Part shown: one piece after another, positions 1-6,997 of the stretch
Position numbering within the stretch: position 1 is the stretch's first letter
Layout of the letters: each line of letters starts with the position of its first letter
Assembly (NCBI RefSeq): GCF_039889165.1
Contig: NZ_JAYMYY010000004.1
Location: forward strand, 1-64,000
Origin: Pseudocitrobacter cyperus
Lineage (GTDB): Bacteria; Pseudomonadota; Gammaproteobacteria; Enterobacterales; Enterobacteriaceae
Direction: 5' to 3'
DNA length: 64,000 nt
The notes under the pieces: generated by a model
Told to the model about the DNA's origin: nothing
Seen by the model: only the letters and a program-made list of their open reading frames with translations
Databases searched by the model: none
Program-made: the position numbers and the translations under genes

Positions 1-152
1 AAGAAACTGAAGCTGACGGCTACCACGAATCCGGCAAAGTTCGCTAATGCCTGGTTTGTGGATAGTCCATACACGCAAACACCAAACACAACCCAGTGAA
101 TGAGCGTGTTGAGTACGCCAATCGATGTGTACTTAGCAAAAAGTTTTAACAT
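1..152 (-). CDS. gtrA: GtrA-family bactoprenol-linked glucose translocase, N-terminal part (runs off left edge)
   Basis: Only the first 50 codons are present, read leftwards from ATG at 152; the gene continues beyond base 1. The protein starts MLKLFAKYTSIGVLNTLIHW and continues with hydrophobic membrane segments. This matches the start of GtrA/YfdG, the small inner-membrane flippase that moves undecaprenyl-phosphate-glucose across the membrane for O-antigen glucosylation by phage-encoded GtrB and GtrC/GtrS. In serotype-converting phages and in E. coli CPS-53, gtrA lies beside the integrase and the attachment site, as it does here next to the int remnant and argW. I infer that gtrB and a serotype-specific transferase follow to the left. 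Confidence 0.85.
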   Translation of the reverse strand, partial: MLKLFAKYTSIGVLNTLIHWVVFGVCVYGLSTNQALANFAGFVVAVSFSF

Positions 153-230
153 TAGAAAAATCAGTCAATTCTGAGAAGACTGAAGTTTAGCACCAACAGA
201 CAACTTGATCGACAACGCCGGTCGGTAATG

Positions 231-246
231 CTGTGTGTATATACAG
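231..246 (+). promoter_or_regulatory. LexA (SOS) box
   Basis: The 16 bases CTGT-GTGTATAT-ACAG fit the LexA consensus CTGT-N8-ACAG exactly, with an AT-rich alternating centre. The box ends 18 bases before the ATG of the small ORF at 265 and is in the right place to block its promoter. DNA damage would therefore be expected to induce that ORF. Confidence 0.8.
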
Positions 247-264
247 CATCCATCGGAGGTCATT

Positions 265-441
265 ATGGGGTTCCCAAGTCCAGCCAAAGACTACATTGAG
301 CGCAGGCTAACCATAGAGGCTCTATGCGGCGTTACCGCTAACAGTCTGGTGATTGAAACATCGCATGGATTTGCTGTGATAGAGAAGAGAATGAAGCCGA
401 CGCCAGATAGCACTTACCTCATCACTGACGGGTCACAGTGA
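265..441 (+). CDS. Small SOS-controlled prophage ORF with UmuD'-like start
   Basis: This is a 58-residue protein with a good ribosome site (GGAGGT at 255-260) and a perfect LexA box upstream. It begins MGFPSPAKDYIERRL. In UmuD, RecA-stimulated self-cleavage occurs between Cys24 and Gly25, and the released UmuD' begins GFPSPAADYVEQR. This ORF therefore starts where processed UmuD' starts. The rest is too short for the S24 peptidase fold, and I see no Ser/Lys catalytic pair in context. Its last bases overlap the end of the antisense integrase remnant. Function is unknown; it may be a decoy or partner of the UmuD/Pol V system, or a decayed phage gene. The start is clear and the family assignment tentative. 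Confidence 0.6.
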   Translation: MGFPSPAKDYIERRLTIEALCGVTANSLVIETSHGFAVIEKRMKPTPDSTYLITDGSQ

Positions 442-1217
442 TAAGCCTGTTTTCATAGTCGATTCCTGTCCATGCCAGCGAACGAAGCTCAATCGTTCTC
501 ATCGCTGTGCAATGAAGAATCTGAGCGGCAATCTTTACAACAACCCAACCGCCGTAAGCATTCATTGCATGCTGGAACTCATGGATTCGGTGCATTGGAA
601 GGAAAGGGTAGTTACTCTTCCTGTATCCCTTCATGGCTCCTGATAAATCAGGTGCGGGATTTTACTTAGCCCTGCCAGTTACTACCGCATCGCTGAACAC
701 TTCCCCACATCTTCTCCTGGCGCTTATCAGCGCATTCCATTGCGCCCCTGTCCTCAAATCTTCTTATCACCTGAAGAAGAACCATTGGTTCGACTTCTTC
801 CATCTTCATATGACCTATTATGGGAAGTATGTCGTCTTCAAACATGCTCTTCATCTCATCAGCGTATCCTTTCGACCACACCTTGGATTTGTGAGAATGC
901 CACTCATGGAAAATTACACTGAACGAGTCAACGTTTTCTTCTTTTATCTGCTTCTTAATAGCCTGCTTTTGTTCGGATGGATTAACACCACTCAACAGCT
1001 TCATCTTTGCTTCTGATTGTTTAGCTCTGGCCTCAACAAGTGATATCTCAGGATATGGCCCAATAACGAGAGTTTTTTCCTTGCCGTCGAACCGGTATCG
1101 CAATCGCCACACCTTTTTTCCTGATGGCGGCACAAAGAGGAACAAACCTCCGGCATCAGCGAGGCGGTATGATTTTTCCGTTGGTTTAGCTGCGTCTATC
1201 TGCTTAACAGCCAGCAT
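422..1217 (-). pseudogene. intS: Tyrosine-recombinase integrase remnant (IntS-like), frameshifted and truncated
   Basis: The first 183-residue frame (1217 to 666) has the N-terminal DUF4102/arm-binding and core-binding domains of P4/CPS-53-type integrases (MLAVKQIDAAKPTEK, then RRFEDRGAM). After about residue 165 the homology moves to another frame (RCGEVF...VTGRAK), meets an in-frame TAA, and resumes at MKGYRKSNYPFLP near 634 into the catalytic domain (TAMRTIELRSL, with the first catalytic Arg). It stops at about 422-441, so the HxxR and Tyr part is absent. At least three lesions are present: a frameshift, a nonsense codon and a 3' deletion. It lies just beside argW, as intS does in E. coli, so this prophage end probably cannot excise with its own enzyme. 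Confidence 0.85.
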
Positions 1218-1369
1218 GTGGGCATAATTCCAGGGTGATTTTTAGCTATGCCCGCAAAAGTTCGGTGGAGTCAATGCATGTTTGGTAATGTGCGGTAACG
1301 TCGAAATGATTATGAGACAGAGATAGCAAGGGATTTGGTTATGTGGGGGAATGGCAGGTAACGTTGATG

Positions 1370-1444
1370 TGGTGTCCCCTGCAGGAATCGAACCTGCAAC
1401 TAGCCCTTAGGAGGGGCTCGTTATATCCATTTAACTAAGGGGAC
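1370..1444 (-). tRNA. argW: tRNA-Arg (anticodon CCU), with encoded CCA
   Basis: Reading the reverse strand gives a 75-base tRNA starting GTCCCCTTAG and ending in GGGGAC-A-CCA, with acceptor arms pairing. The anticodon loop is CTCCTAA with anticodon CCU, and the T arm contains GGTTCGATTCC. The same gene sits at this place, next to yfdC, in E. coli. It is the integration site of the IntS prophage family. The integrase remnant lies on the 3' side of the tRNA, so the phage-bacterial junction should fall within its 3' end, at about 1370-1395. Confidence 0.95.
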
Positions 1445-1519
1445 GAAGCGGCACGAGTATAGCGTTTTTTGCCCTGACGGGTAAGTCTCGCGCCGCTTAA
1501 CTGCTCAAAGCATCGCCAT

Positions 1520-2437
1520 TTAGCGCTGTTTTTTCGCGGTTTTTTGCCGTTTCGCCTCTTCCTTACGTTTATTGCTCATGTCGTTGCGAATTTGCGCATG
1601 GCTCATCAGCGCGAAGATAAAGGTGCCGCCGCAGATATTCCCGGCAAGGGTGGGAAGCGCGAAAGGCCAGAAAAATTCGCTCCAGTGCAGCGTGCCGTTG
1701 AACACCAGGTAGAGAATTTCGACAGAGCCCACCACGATGTGGGTGGTGTCGCCGAGCGCAATTAACCAGGTCATCAGAATGATCACCACAATTTTGGCCG
1801 CACCGGCGGCGGGGAACATCCACACCATCGTCGCTATCAGCCAGCCGGAAATAATCGCGTTGGCAAACATCTCCGTGGGGCTATTTTTCATGACTTCCAT
1901 ACCAATTTTGACAAACGCATCGCGCGTCTCTTCATCAAAAATTGGCATATATTCAAATGCCCACGCGGCAATACCGGTGCCCACGACGTTACCCAGCAGC
2001 ACAACCCCCCACAGCCGCATTAGCAGGCCAAAATTGCCGGGCGTGGGTTTTTGCATGACGGGCAGCACCGCGGTAACGGTGTTTTCAGTGAACAGTTGCT
2101 GGCGCGCCATGATGACGATAATAAAGCCGAAGGTGTAGCCAAGATTTTCCAGTAAAAAACTGCCGGGAATGCCCTCTAGCTGGACGTGAAAAATACCTTT
2201 CGCCAGCAGGGATGCGCCCATAGAGAGCCCGGCGGCGATGGCCGACCACAGCAGCGCCATGGCATCGCGCTCAAGCTCCTTTTCTCCGTCCTGACGAATA
2301 TGCTCATGAATCGCCATCGCCCGGGAGGGAAGCTGGTCTTCGTCTACCTCTATCTTTTTTCCGCTCTGCTTTTCCTCGCTTTCCACTTCCAGACCGTCAC
2401 TGTGACTATCAATTTTGTCGTCTTCGAGATTACCCAT
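1520..2437 (-). CDS. yfdC: Formate/nitrite transporter family inner-membrane protein YfdC
   Basis: This 305-residue FNT/FocA-family protein has a charged, Glu/Lys-rich cytoplasmic N-terminus of about 65 residues. About six membrane helices follow, with the family-typical NAIISGWLIA and TLAGNICGGT segments, then a basic Lys/Arg tail. FNT proteins form pentameric channels for small monovalent anions, but the substrate of YfdC is not established. I start at the ATG at 2437 (MGNLEDDK), which follows AAGGATATT. A longer frame reaches 2524 but its extra residues are basic and not family-like. The tail after residue 285 differs from the E. coli form. Confidence 0.9.
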   Translation of the reverse strand: MGNLEDDKIDSHSDGLEVESEEKQSGKKIEVDEDQLPSRAMAIHEHIRQDGEKELERDAMALLWSAIAAGLSMGASLLAKGIFHVQLEGIPGSFLLENLGYTFGFIIVIMARQQLFTENTVTAVLPVMQKPTPGNFGLLMRLWGVVLLGNVVGTGIAAWAFEYMPIFDEETRDAFVKIGMEVMKNSPTEMFANAIISGWLIATMVWMFPAAGAAKIVVIILMTWLIALGDTTHIVVGSVEILYLVFNGTLHWSEFFWPFALPTLAGNICGGTFIFALMSHAQIRNDMSNKRKEEAKRQKTAKKQR

Positions 2438-2729
2438 ACGTGAATATCCTTTTTTGCACATACATCCTTTAAAAGCGTAGCGGTATTTGCTTCTCTGTGG
2501 GCGGGTGTTATTCCGAAAGGGCAAGAATAGTAACGTTTGTTTTCAGCCGCTTCGCTAGAATAGAAGTACCGCGGTGTGAGTATTACCAGGCTAAAATCAA
2601 ATCAGCGATGCCGGGTTATAGACATCGTTAAACGTGCTGTTACAATCGCTCACAACTAAACAGGCGGATACCTATGAGTTCCGTCATGGATGGCCATCAG
2701 CGATAGCCATAATTAACAGGGAGACACTT

Positions 2730-3485
2730 ATGAAGCTTCGCCTGTCGGCGGTTGCGCTGGGAACGACACTGCTCGTGGGGTGTGCAAGTTCCGGCACTGA
2801 ACAGCAAGGGCGGTCAGACCCGTTAGAAGGGTTTAACCGCTCAATGTACAATTTCAACTTTAACGTGCTGGATCCTTATGTGGTGCGTCCGGTCGCTGTA
2901 GCATGGCGCGACTACGTTCCACAACCGGCGCGTACCGGCCTTGGCAATTTCACCAGCAACCTGGAAGAGCCAGCAGTGATGGCGAACTACTTCCTGCAAG
3001 GCGACCCCTATCAGGGGATGGTGCACTTTACCCGTTTCTTCCTGAACACGATTCTGGGGATGGGCGGCTTTATTGATGTCGCTGGCATGGCAAACCCGAA
3101 ACTGCAGCGTGTAGAGCCACATCGCTTCGGCAGTACGCTGGGTCACTATGGCGTCGGTTATGGCCCGTATATGCAACTGCCGTTCTACGGAAGCTTCACC
3201 CTGCGCGACGAGGGCGGCGATATGGCCGATGGTCTCTACCCGGTACTCTCCTGGCTCACCTGGCCTATGTCCATCGGTAAATGGATGGTGGAAGGCGTAG
3301 AAACGCGCGCCCAGTTGCTTGACTCCGATGGCCTGCTGCGTCAATCCTCCGACCCGTATATTCTGGTGCGTGAAGCTTACTTCCAGCGTCACGACTTTAT
3401 CGCTAACGGCGGTAAGCTGAAACCGGAAGAGAACCCGAACGCACAAGCGATTCAGGACGATTTGAAAGATATCGATTCTGAATAA
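2730..3485 (+). CDS. mlaA: Outer-membrane lipoprotein MlaA (VacJ), phospholipid asymmetry
   Basis: A 251-residue lipoprotein. The signal peptide MKLRLSAVALGTTLLVGC ends in a lipobox (LVGC), giving a lipidated Cys at position 18. The mature part has the MlaA features DPLEGFNRSMYNFN and a GMGGFIDVA region. MlaA sits in the outer membrane with porins and removes misplaced phospholipids from the outer leaflet, passing them to MlaC for return to the inner membrane by MlaFEDB. The ATG at 2730 follows GGGAGACACTT. A longer frame starts at 2634, but it would bury the signal peptide. It forms a single-gene unit ending at a bidirectional terminator shared with fadL. Confidence 0.95.
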   Translation: MKLRLSAVALGTTLLVGCASSGTEQQGRSDPLEGFNRSMYNFNFNVLDPYVVRPVAVAWRDYVPQPARTGLGNFTSNLEEPAVMANYFLQGDPYQGMVHFTRFFLNTILGMGGFIDVAGMANPKLQRVEPHRFGSTLGHYGVGYGPYMQLPFYGSFTLRDEGGDMADGLYPVLSWLTWPMSIGKWMVEGVETRAQLLDSDGLLRQSSDPYILVREAYFQRHDFIANGGKLKPEENPNAQAIQDDLKDIDSE

Positions 3486-3505
3486 ATCGCAGAGTATAGA
3501 TAAAG

Positions 3506-3536
3506 AAAAGGTGAGCACTGAGGCTCACCTTTTTTA
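3506..3536. terminator. Bidirectional terminator between mlaA and fadL
   Basis: The stem AGGTGAGC (3509-3516) and GCTCACCT (3523-3530) has a six-base loop, with a T run on the right and an A run on the left. It can end transcription of both convergent genes. Confidence 0.85.
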
Positions 3537-3548
3537 TTGGGGCAAAAC

Positions 3549-4868
3549 TTAGAAGCTGTAGTTAAAGTTGGTACCGAACAGCCAGGCTTTACCTTCTGAT
3601 TCAAAGGTATATGGGCCTTCCTTGAATTTAACGCTCTGGCCGTGCATGTAGGACACACCCACATCGACGGACGCATCTTCGTTAAACGCATAAGTGGTAC
3701 CGGCGCTCAGCCACAGGCGGTCTTGATCCGGAATAGAGATGGAACGGTAGTTGGACGGAACCGGGCTATCATCGAAGGCGATACCGGTACGGAACGTCCA
3801 GTTATCGTCGTAGTAATAGGTGGTACCCAACGCCAGACGCCAGGCGTCTTTAAAGTTCTCGTCTTTCTGGAACAGGGTACCGCTGCTGTTGGTGGCCTTC
3901 AGCTCTTCGAACTGGCTCCAGCTTGTATAGGTTGCGCTATAGTGGATAGCCCACTGCGGTGCAACGCGGTTATAACCCGAAACTTCCCACATTTCCGGCA
4001 GATTCAGCGTCAGAGAACCGTTGGTGGTGCTGCCGTTGGTGCCAGCCGGAAGGCCGAAGTTACCGAGGATTTGGTTATAGGCCGACGGAAGATCGCTCTT
4101 ATAATCGCCATCAAAGTCGATTTTCACTTCAGAACGATAGGTAAAGCCATAGCGGTTATTCTTATCCAGCTCATACAGAATACCGGCGTTCCAGCCAAAG
4201 CCCCACTCATCGCCCTTCAGGTGGGCAATTTTAGTGTTAGCAGGGATCTGACCCACAACGGCCGCCTGTGCTGGCGGCAGCATGCCGGAACCGGCCACGA
4301 TCTGGCCTAAATCACCCGCATAGCGGTCGATTTTCGCACGTGCATAAACGGCGTTAACACCCGCCCCGAAGCTCCACTGACTGTTCAGACGGTAAGCGCC
4401 GCTCAGATTCAGGTTCACGGTTTGCAGATCGGTAGTACCGCCATAGGCGCCTGCGGCGTAGGTATCATTAAACTCGGTTGCCAGACCGTAGTTGGAGGTT
4501 ACAGAAGCTCCCCAACCAAACTGATCGTTGATTGGCATGACGAAGTGGACATTAGGCACCCATGCGGTTGGGGCGATATTGTCCGCATCCAGACTTTTAC
4601 CCGTTGGCGAACGGCCTGATACGTTCACATCCGGATCAATATAAACCGCACCAGCAGAAAACGTTGGGCGATCAAACATCATAATCAGCGCGGGGTTACG
4701 GCTGGCGTTGCCTGCATCGTCTGCAATGGCGCCTTCACCGGAATAGGCGCGGCCCAGACCAGAGGAAGAAAACTCATTAAGCTGGAAGCCTGCAGACCAG
4801 GCCTGGGTTGAAACGAGTGCCACTGCGACTGCGAGAGCAGACTTTGTAAACCGGGTTTTCTGGCTCAT
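3549..4868 (-). CDS. fadL: Long-chain fatty acid outer-membrane channel FadL
   Basis: A 439-residue outer-membrane beta-barrel with a signal peptide cut after TQAWS-A. The mature protein begins AGFQLNEFSSSGLGRAYSG, the hatch region of FadL, and ends in the aromatic barrel signature NFNYSF. It imports long-chain fatty acids by lateral diffusion, feeding FadD and beta-oxidation. Two ATGs (4874, 4868) are in frame. GAGG lies eight bases before the second, so I use 4868. Some surface loops are shorter than in E. coli FadL (446 residues). Two FadR-like sites lie upstream, and fadI/fadJ are nearby. Confidence 0.96.
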   Translation of the reverse strand: MSQKTRFTKSALAVAVALVSTQAWSAGFQLNEFSSSGLGRAYSGEGAIADDAGNASRNPALIMMFDRPTFSAGAVYIDPDVNVSGRSPTGKSLDADNIAPTAWVPNVHFVMPINDQFGWGASVTSNYGLATEFNDTYAAGAYGGTTDLQTVNLNLSGAYRLNSQWSFGAGVNAVYARAKIDRYAGDLGQIVAGSGMLPPAQAAVVGQIPANTKIAHLKGDEWGFGWNAGILYELDKNNRYGFTYRSEVKIDFDGDYKSDLPSAYNQILGNFGLPAGTNGSTTNGSLTLNLPEMWEVSGYNRVAPQWAIHYSATYTSWSQFEELKATNSSGTLFQKDENFKDAWRLALGTTYYYDDNWTFRTGIAFDDSPVPSNYRSISIPDQDRLWLSAGTTYAFNEDASVDVGVSYMHGQSVKFKEGPYTFESEGKAWLFGTNFNYSF

Positions 4869-4952
4869 GACCATAACCTCATTGAGTTATTTTTATTCAA
4901 AAAATGTTACATGTAGTAACAGAAGCGCGAAGTGTAGGGGCTGGACTACGTC

Positions 4953-4994
4953 AGAGAAATCAGACCAGTGACGAGAGTATAGGTCTGACCAGAT
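4953..4994 (-). promoter_or_regulatory. Two FadR-like operators upstream of fadL
   Basis: On the reverse strand, 4994-4978 reads ATCTGGTCAGACCTATA and 4969-4955 reads ACTGGTCTGATTTCT. Both fit the FadR half-site pattern CTGGTCnGA. E. coli fadL is likewise repressed through two FadR sites. The rest of the 372-base fadL-yfcZ gap holds promoter-like AT-rich DNA only. Confidence 0.65.
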
Positions 4995-5240
4995 GGTATG
5001 TTGCAATATTGTTTCTTGAATTTTACTTAGATGATCACCGAAACGAGATCTGGTTAGCAAAATTGCCGGGGTCGTGCTTCATCTGTTTGGGTGATTTTTG
5101 TTTTAGATCATTTTTAAGTGTGATTTCGGTCACTTATCTCATTTCGCATAATTAACAACTGGAGGGCGCTTTCCGGGGAGCGTAAAATAACAGCATCGTT
5201 TATCTGGCACCTTCGTGTGCATATACAGAGGAAATCTACA

Positions 5241-5525
5241 ATGAGTAAATGCAGTGCTGATGAAACCCCGGTTTGCTGCTGTATGGATGTTGGCACCATC
5301 ATGGACAACTCCGATTGCACAGCCTCCTATAGCCGCGTTTTCGCGACTCGCGCTGAAGCTGAAGAAACCCTCGCGGCGCTGACTGAACGCGCGCGTGGCG
5401 TAGAATCCGATCCGTGCGTCATCACCCCGGTTTTCAAAGAGGTTGAGGGTGGTGTACAGATGGATATCGATTTTGTTTTCGCCTGCGAAGCTGAAACGCT
5501 GATCTTCCAACTGGGTCTGCGTTAA
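5241..5525 (+). CDS. yfcZ: YfcZ family conserved protein
   Basis: A 94-residue protein of the YfcZ/YiiS family, starting MSKCSADETPVCCCMDVGTI with three consecutive cysteines. It is otherwise a small soluble alpha/beta protein. The ATG at 5241 follows AGAGGAAATCTACA. It has its own terminator and sits between fadL and fadIJ, as in E. coli. The biochemical role is unknown; the clustered cysteines might bind metal, but this is only a guess. Confidence 0.9.
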   Translation: MSKCSADETPVCCCMDVGTIMDNSDCTASYSRVFATRAEAEETLAALTERARGVESDPCVITPVFKEVEGGVQMDIDFVFACEAETLIFQLGLR

Positions 5526-5533
5526 TCCTTCTC

Positions 5534-5565
5534 AAACGCCTCTGCAATGCAGGGGCGTTTTCTTT
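5534..5565 (+). terminator. Terminator after yfcZ
   Basis: A 13-bp stem (5534-5546 with 5548-5560, one G-T pair), AAACGCC...GGCGTTT, is followed by TTTTCTTTT. Confidence 0.85.
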
Positions 5566-5641
5566 TCCCCTCCAGTGTGTTTTAGCTCCCATTTTTCTCT
5601 CTCTCCGATTGGCTTAATGTAAAAAATTAGTTAAGACTGTT

Positions 5642-5658
5642 ATCAGGTCAGACCACTT
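5642..5658 (+). promoter_or_regulatory. FadR-like operator upstream of fadIJ
   Basis: ATCAGGTCAGACCACTT resembles the FadR consensus (AnCTGGTCnGACnTnTT) and lies 28 bases before the fadI start. FadR control of fadIJ is known in E. coli. Confidence 0.6.
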
Positions 5659-5686
5659 TGGTTTTATTTTTTAACAGGGGAGTTTT

Positions 5687-6997
5687 ATGAGTCAGGCATT
5701 ACCGCTTATCACCCGTCAGGGCGATCGCATTGCCATTGTCAGTGGTTTACGTACCCCATTTGCCCGCCAGGCGACCGCTTTTCACGGTGTACCGGCGATA
5801 GATTTGGGCAAAATGGTGGTGGGCGAGATGCTGGCGCGTAGCGAAATTCCCCCGGAAATTATCGAACAACTGGTATTTGGGCAGGTGGTTCAGATGCCGG
5901 AAGCTCCCAATATCGCGCGCGAAATCGTGCTGGGGACGGGCATGAACGTGCACACGGATGCCTATAGCGTCAGCCGGGCGTGCGCCACCAGTTTCCAGGC
6001 GGTGGCGAATGTTGCTGAAAGCCTGATGGCGGGCACCATTCGTGCGGGCATTGCGGGTGGGGCAGATTCCTCTTCCGTGCTTCCCATTGGCGTGAGCAAA
6101 AAACTGGCTCGTGTGCTGGTTGACGCCAATAAAGCGCGTACCCTGGGTCAGCGATTAAAGCTCTTCTCACGCCTTAAACTTCGCGATTTACTCCCGGTTC
6201 CGCCAGCGGTGGCGGAGTACTCCACTGGCCTGCGTATGGGTGACACGGCCGAGCAGATGGCAAAAACGTATCACATCACCCGGGAACAGCAGGATGCGCT
6301 GGCGCATCGCTCGCACCAACTGGCGGCGCAGGCGTGGGCGGAAGGTAAACTGGGGGATGAAGTGATGACGGCCTACGCGCCGCCGTTCCGTGGCCCGCTG
6401 GAGCAGGACAACAACATTCGCGGCAGTTCTACGCTTGCCGATTACGCGAAACTGCGCCCGGCCTTCGACCGTAAACATGGATCGGTCACGGCGGCGAACA
6501 GCACGCCGTTGACCGATGGCGCAGCGGCGGTGATTTTAATGACCGAATCGCGCGCCAGGGAACTGGGGTTAACGCCGCTGGGTTATCTGCGCAGTTATGC
6601 CTTTACCGCAATCGAAGTGCAGCAGGATATGCTGCTGGGGCCCGCCTGGGCCACGCCGCTGGCCCTTGATCGCGCGGGGTTAACGCTTGCTGATTTAACC
6701 CTTTTTGATATGCACGAAGCGTTTGCCGCGCAAACCCTGGCCAATATTCAGTGTCTGGCGAGCGATCGTTTTGCCCGCGACGTACTGGGGCGCTCGCAGG
6801 CGACCGGTGAGGTCGATGAAAGTCAATTTAACGTACTGGGCGGCTCGATTGCCTACGGGCATCCGTTTGCCGCGACCGGTGCGCGCATGATCACGCAAAC
6901 GCTTAATGAGTTGCGCCGTCGGGGAGGCGGGTTTGGCCTTGTCACCGCCTGTGCGGCGGGTGGATTAGGCGCTGCAATGGTACTGGAGGCTGAATAA
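5687..6997 (+). CDS. fadI: 3-ketoacyl-CoA thiolase FadI (anaerobic beta-oxidation)
   Basis: A 436-residue thiolase that cleaves 3-ketoacyl-CoA with CoA to acetyl-CoA and a shortened acyl-CoA. The acyl-accepting cysteine is Cys99 in SRACATSF. The C-terminal active-site motifs are GGSIAYGHPFAATGARM (His) and CAAGGLGAAM (Cys). With FadJ it forms the anaerobic beta-oxidation complex, and the two genes overlap by one base (TAATG), indicating an operon. Full length compared with E. coli FadI. Confidence 0.97.
   Translation: MSQALPLITRQGDRIAIVSGLRTPFARQATAFHGVPAIDLGKMVVGEMLARSEIPPEIIEQLVFGQVVQMPEAPNIAREIVLGTGMNVHTDAYSVSRACATSFQAVANVAESLMAGTIRAGIAGGADSSSVLPIGVSKKLARVLVDANKARTLGQRLKLFSRLKLRDLLPVPPAVAEYSTGLRMGDTAEQMAKTYHITREQQDALAHRSHQLAAQAWAEGKLGDEVMTAYAPPFRGPLEQDNNIRGSSTLADYAKLRPAFDRKHGSVTAANSTPLTDGAAAVILMTESRARELGLTPLGYLRSYAFTAIEVQQDMLLGPAWATPLALDRAGLTLADLTLFDMHEAFAAQTLANIQCLASDRFARDVLGRSQATGEVDESQFNVLGGSIAYGHPFAATGARMITQTLNELRRRGGGFGLVTACAAGGLGAAMVLEAE

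Noticed and set aside
633..1016. A plus-strand frame of 127 codons
   Set aside because: It is opposite the integrase remnant, whose homology is clear; no independent start signal.
2841..3518. A 225-codon minus-strand frame opposite mlaA
   Set aside because: It covers the mlaA coding region and its terminator and shows no recognisable domain.
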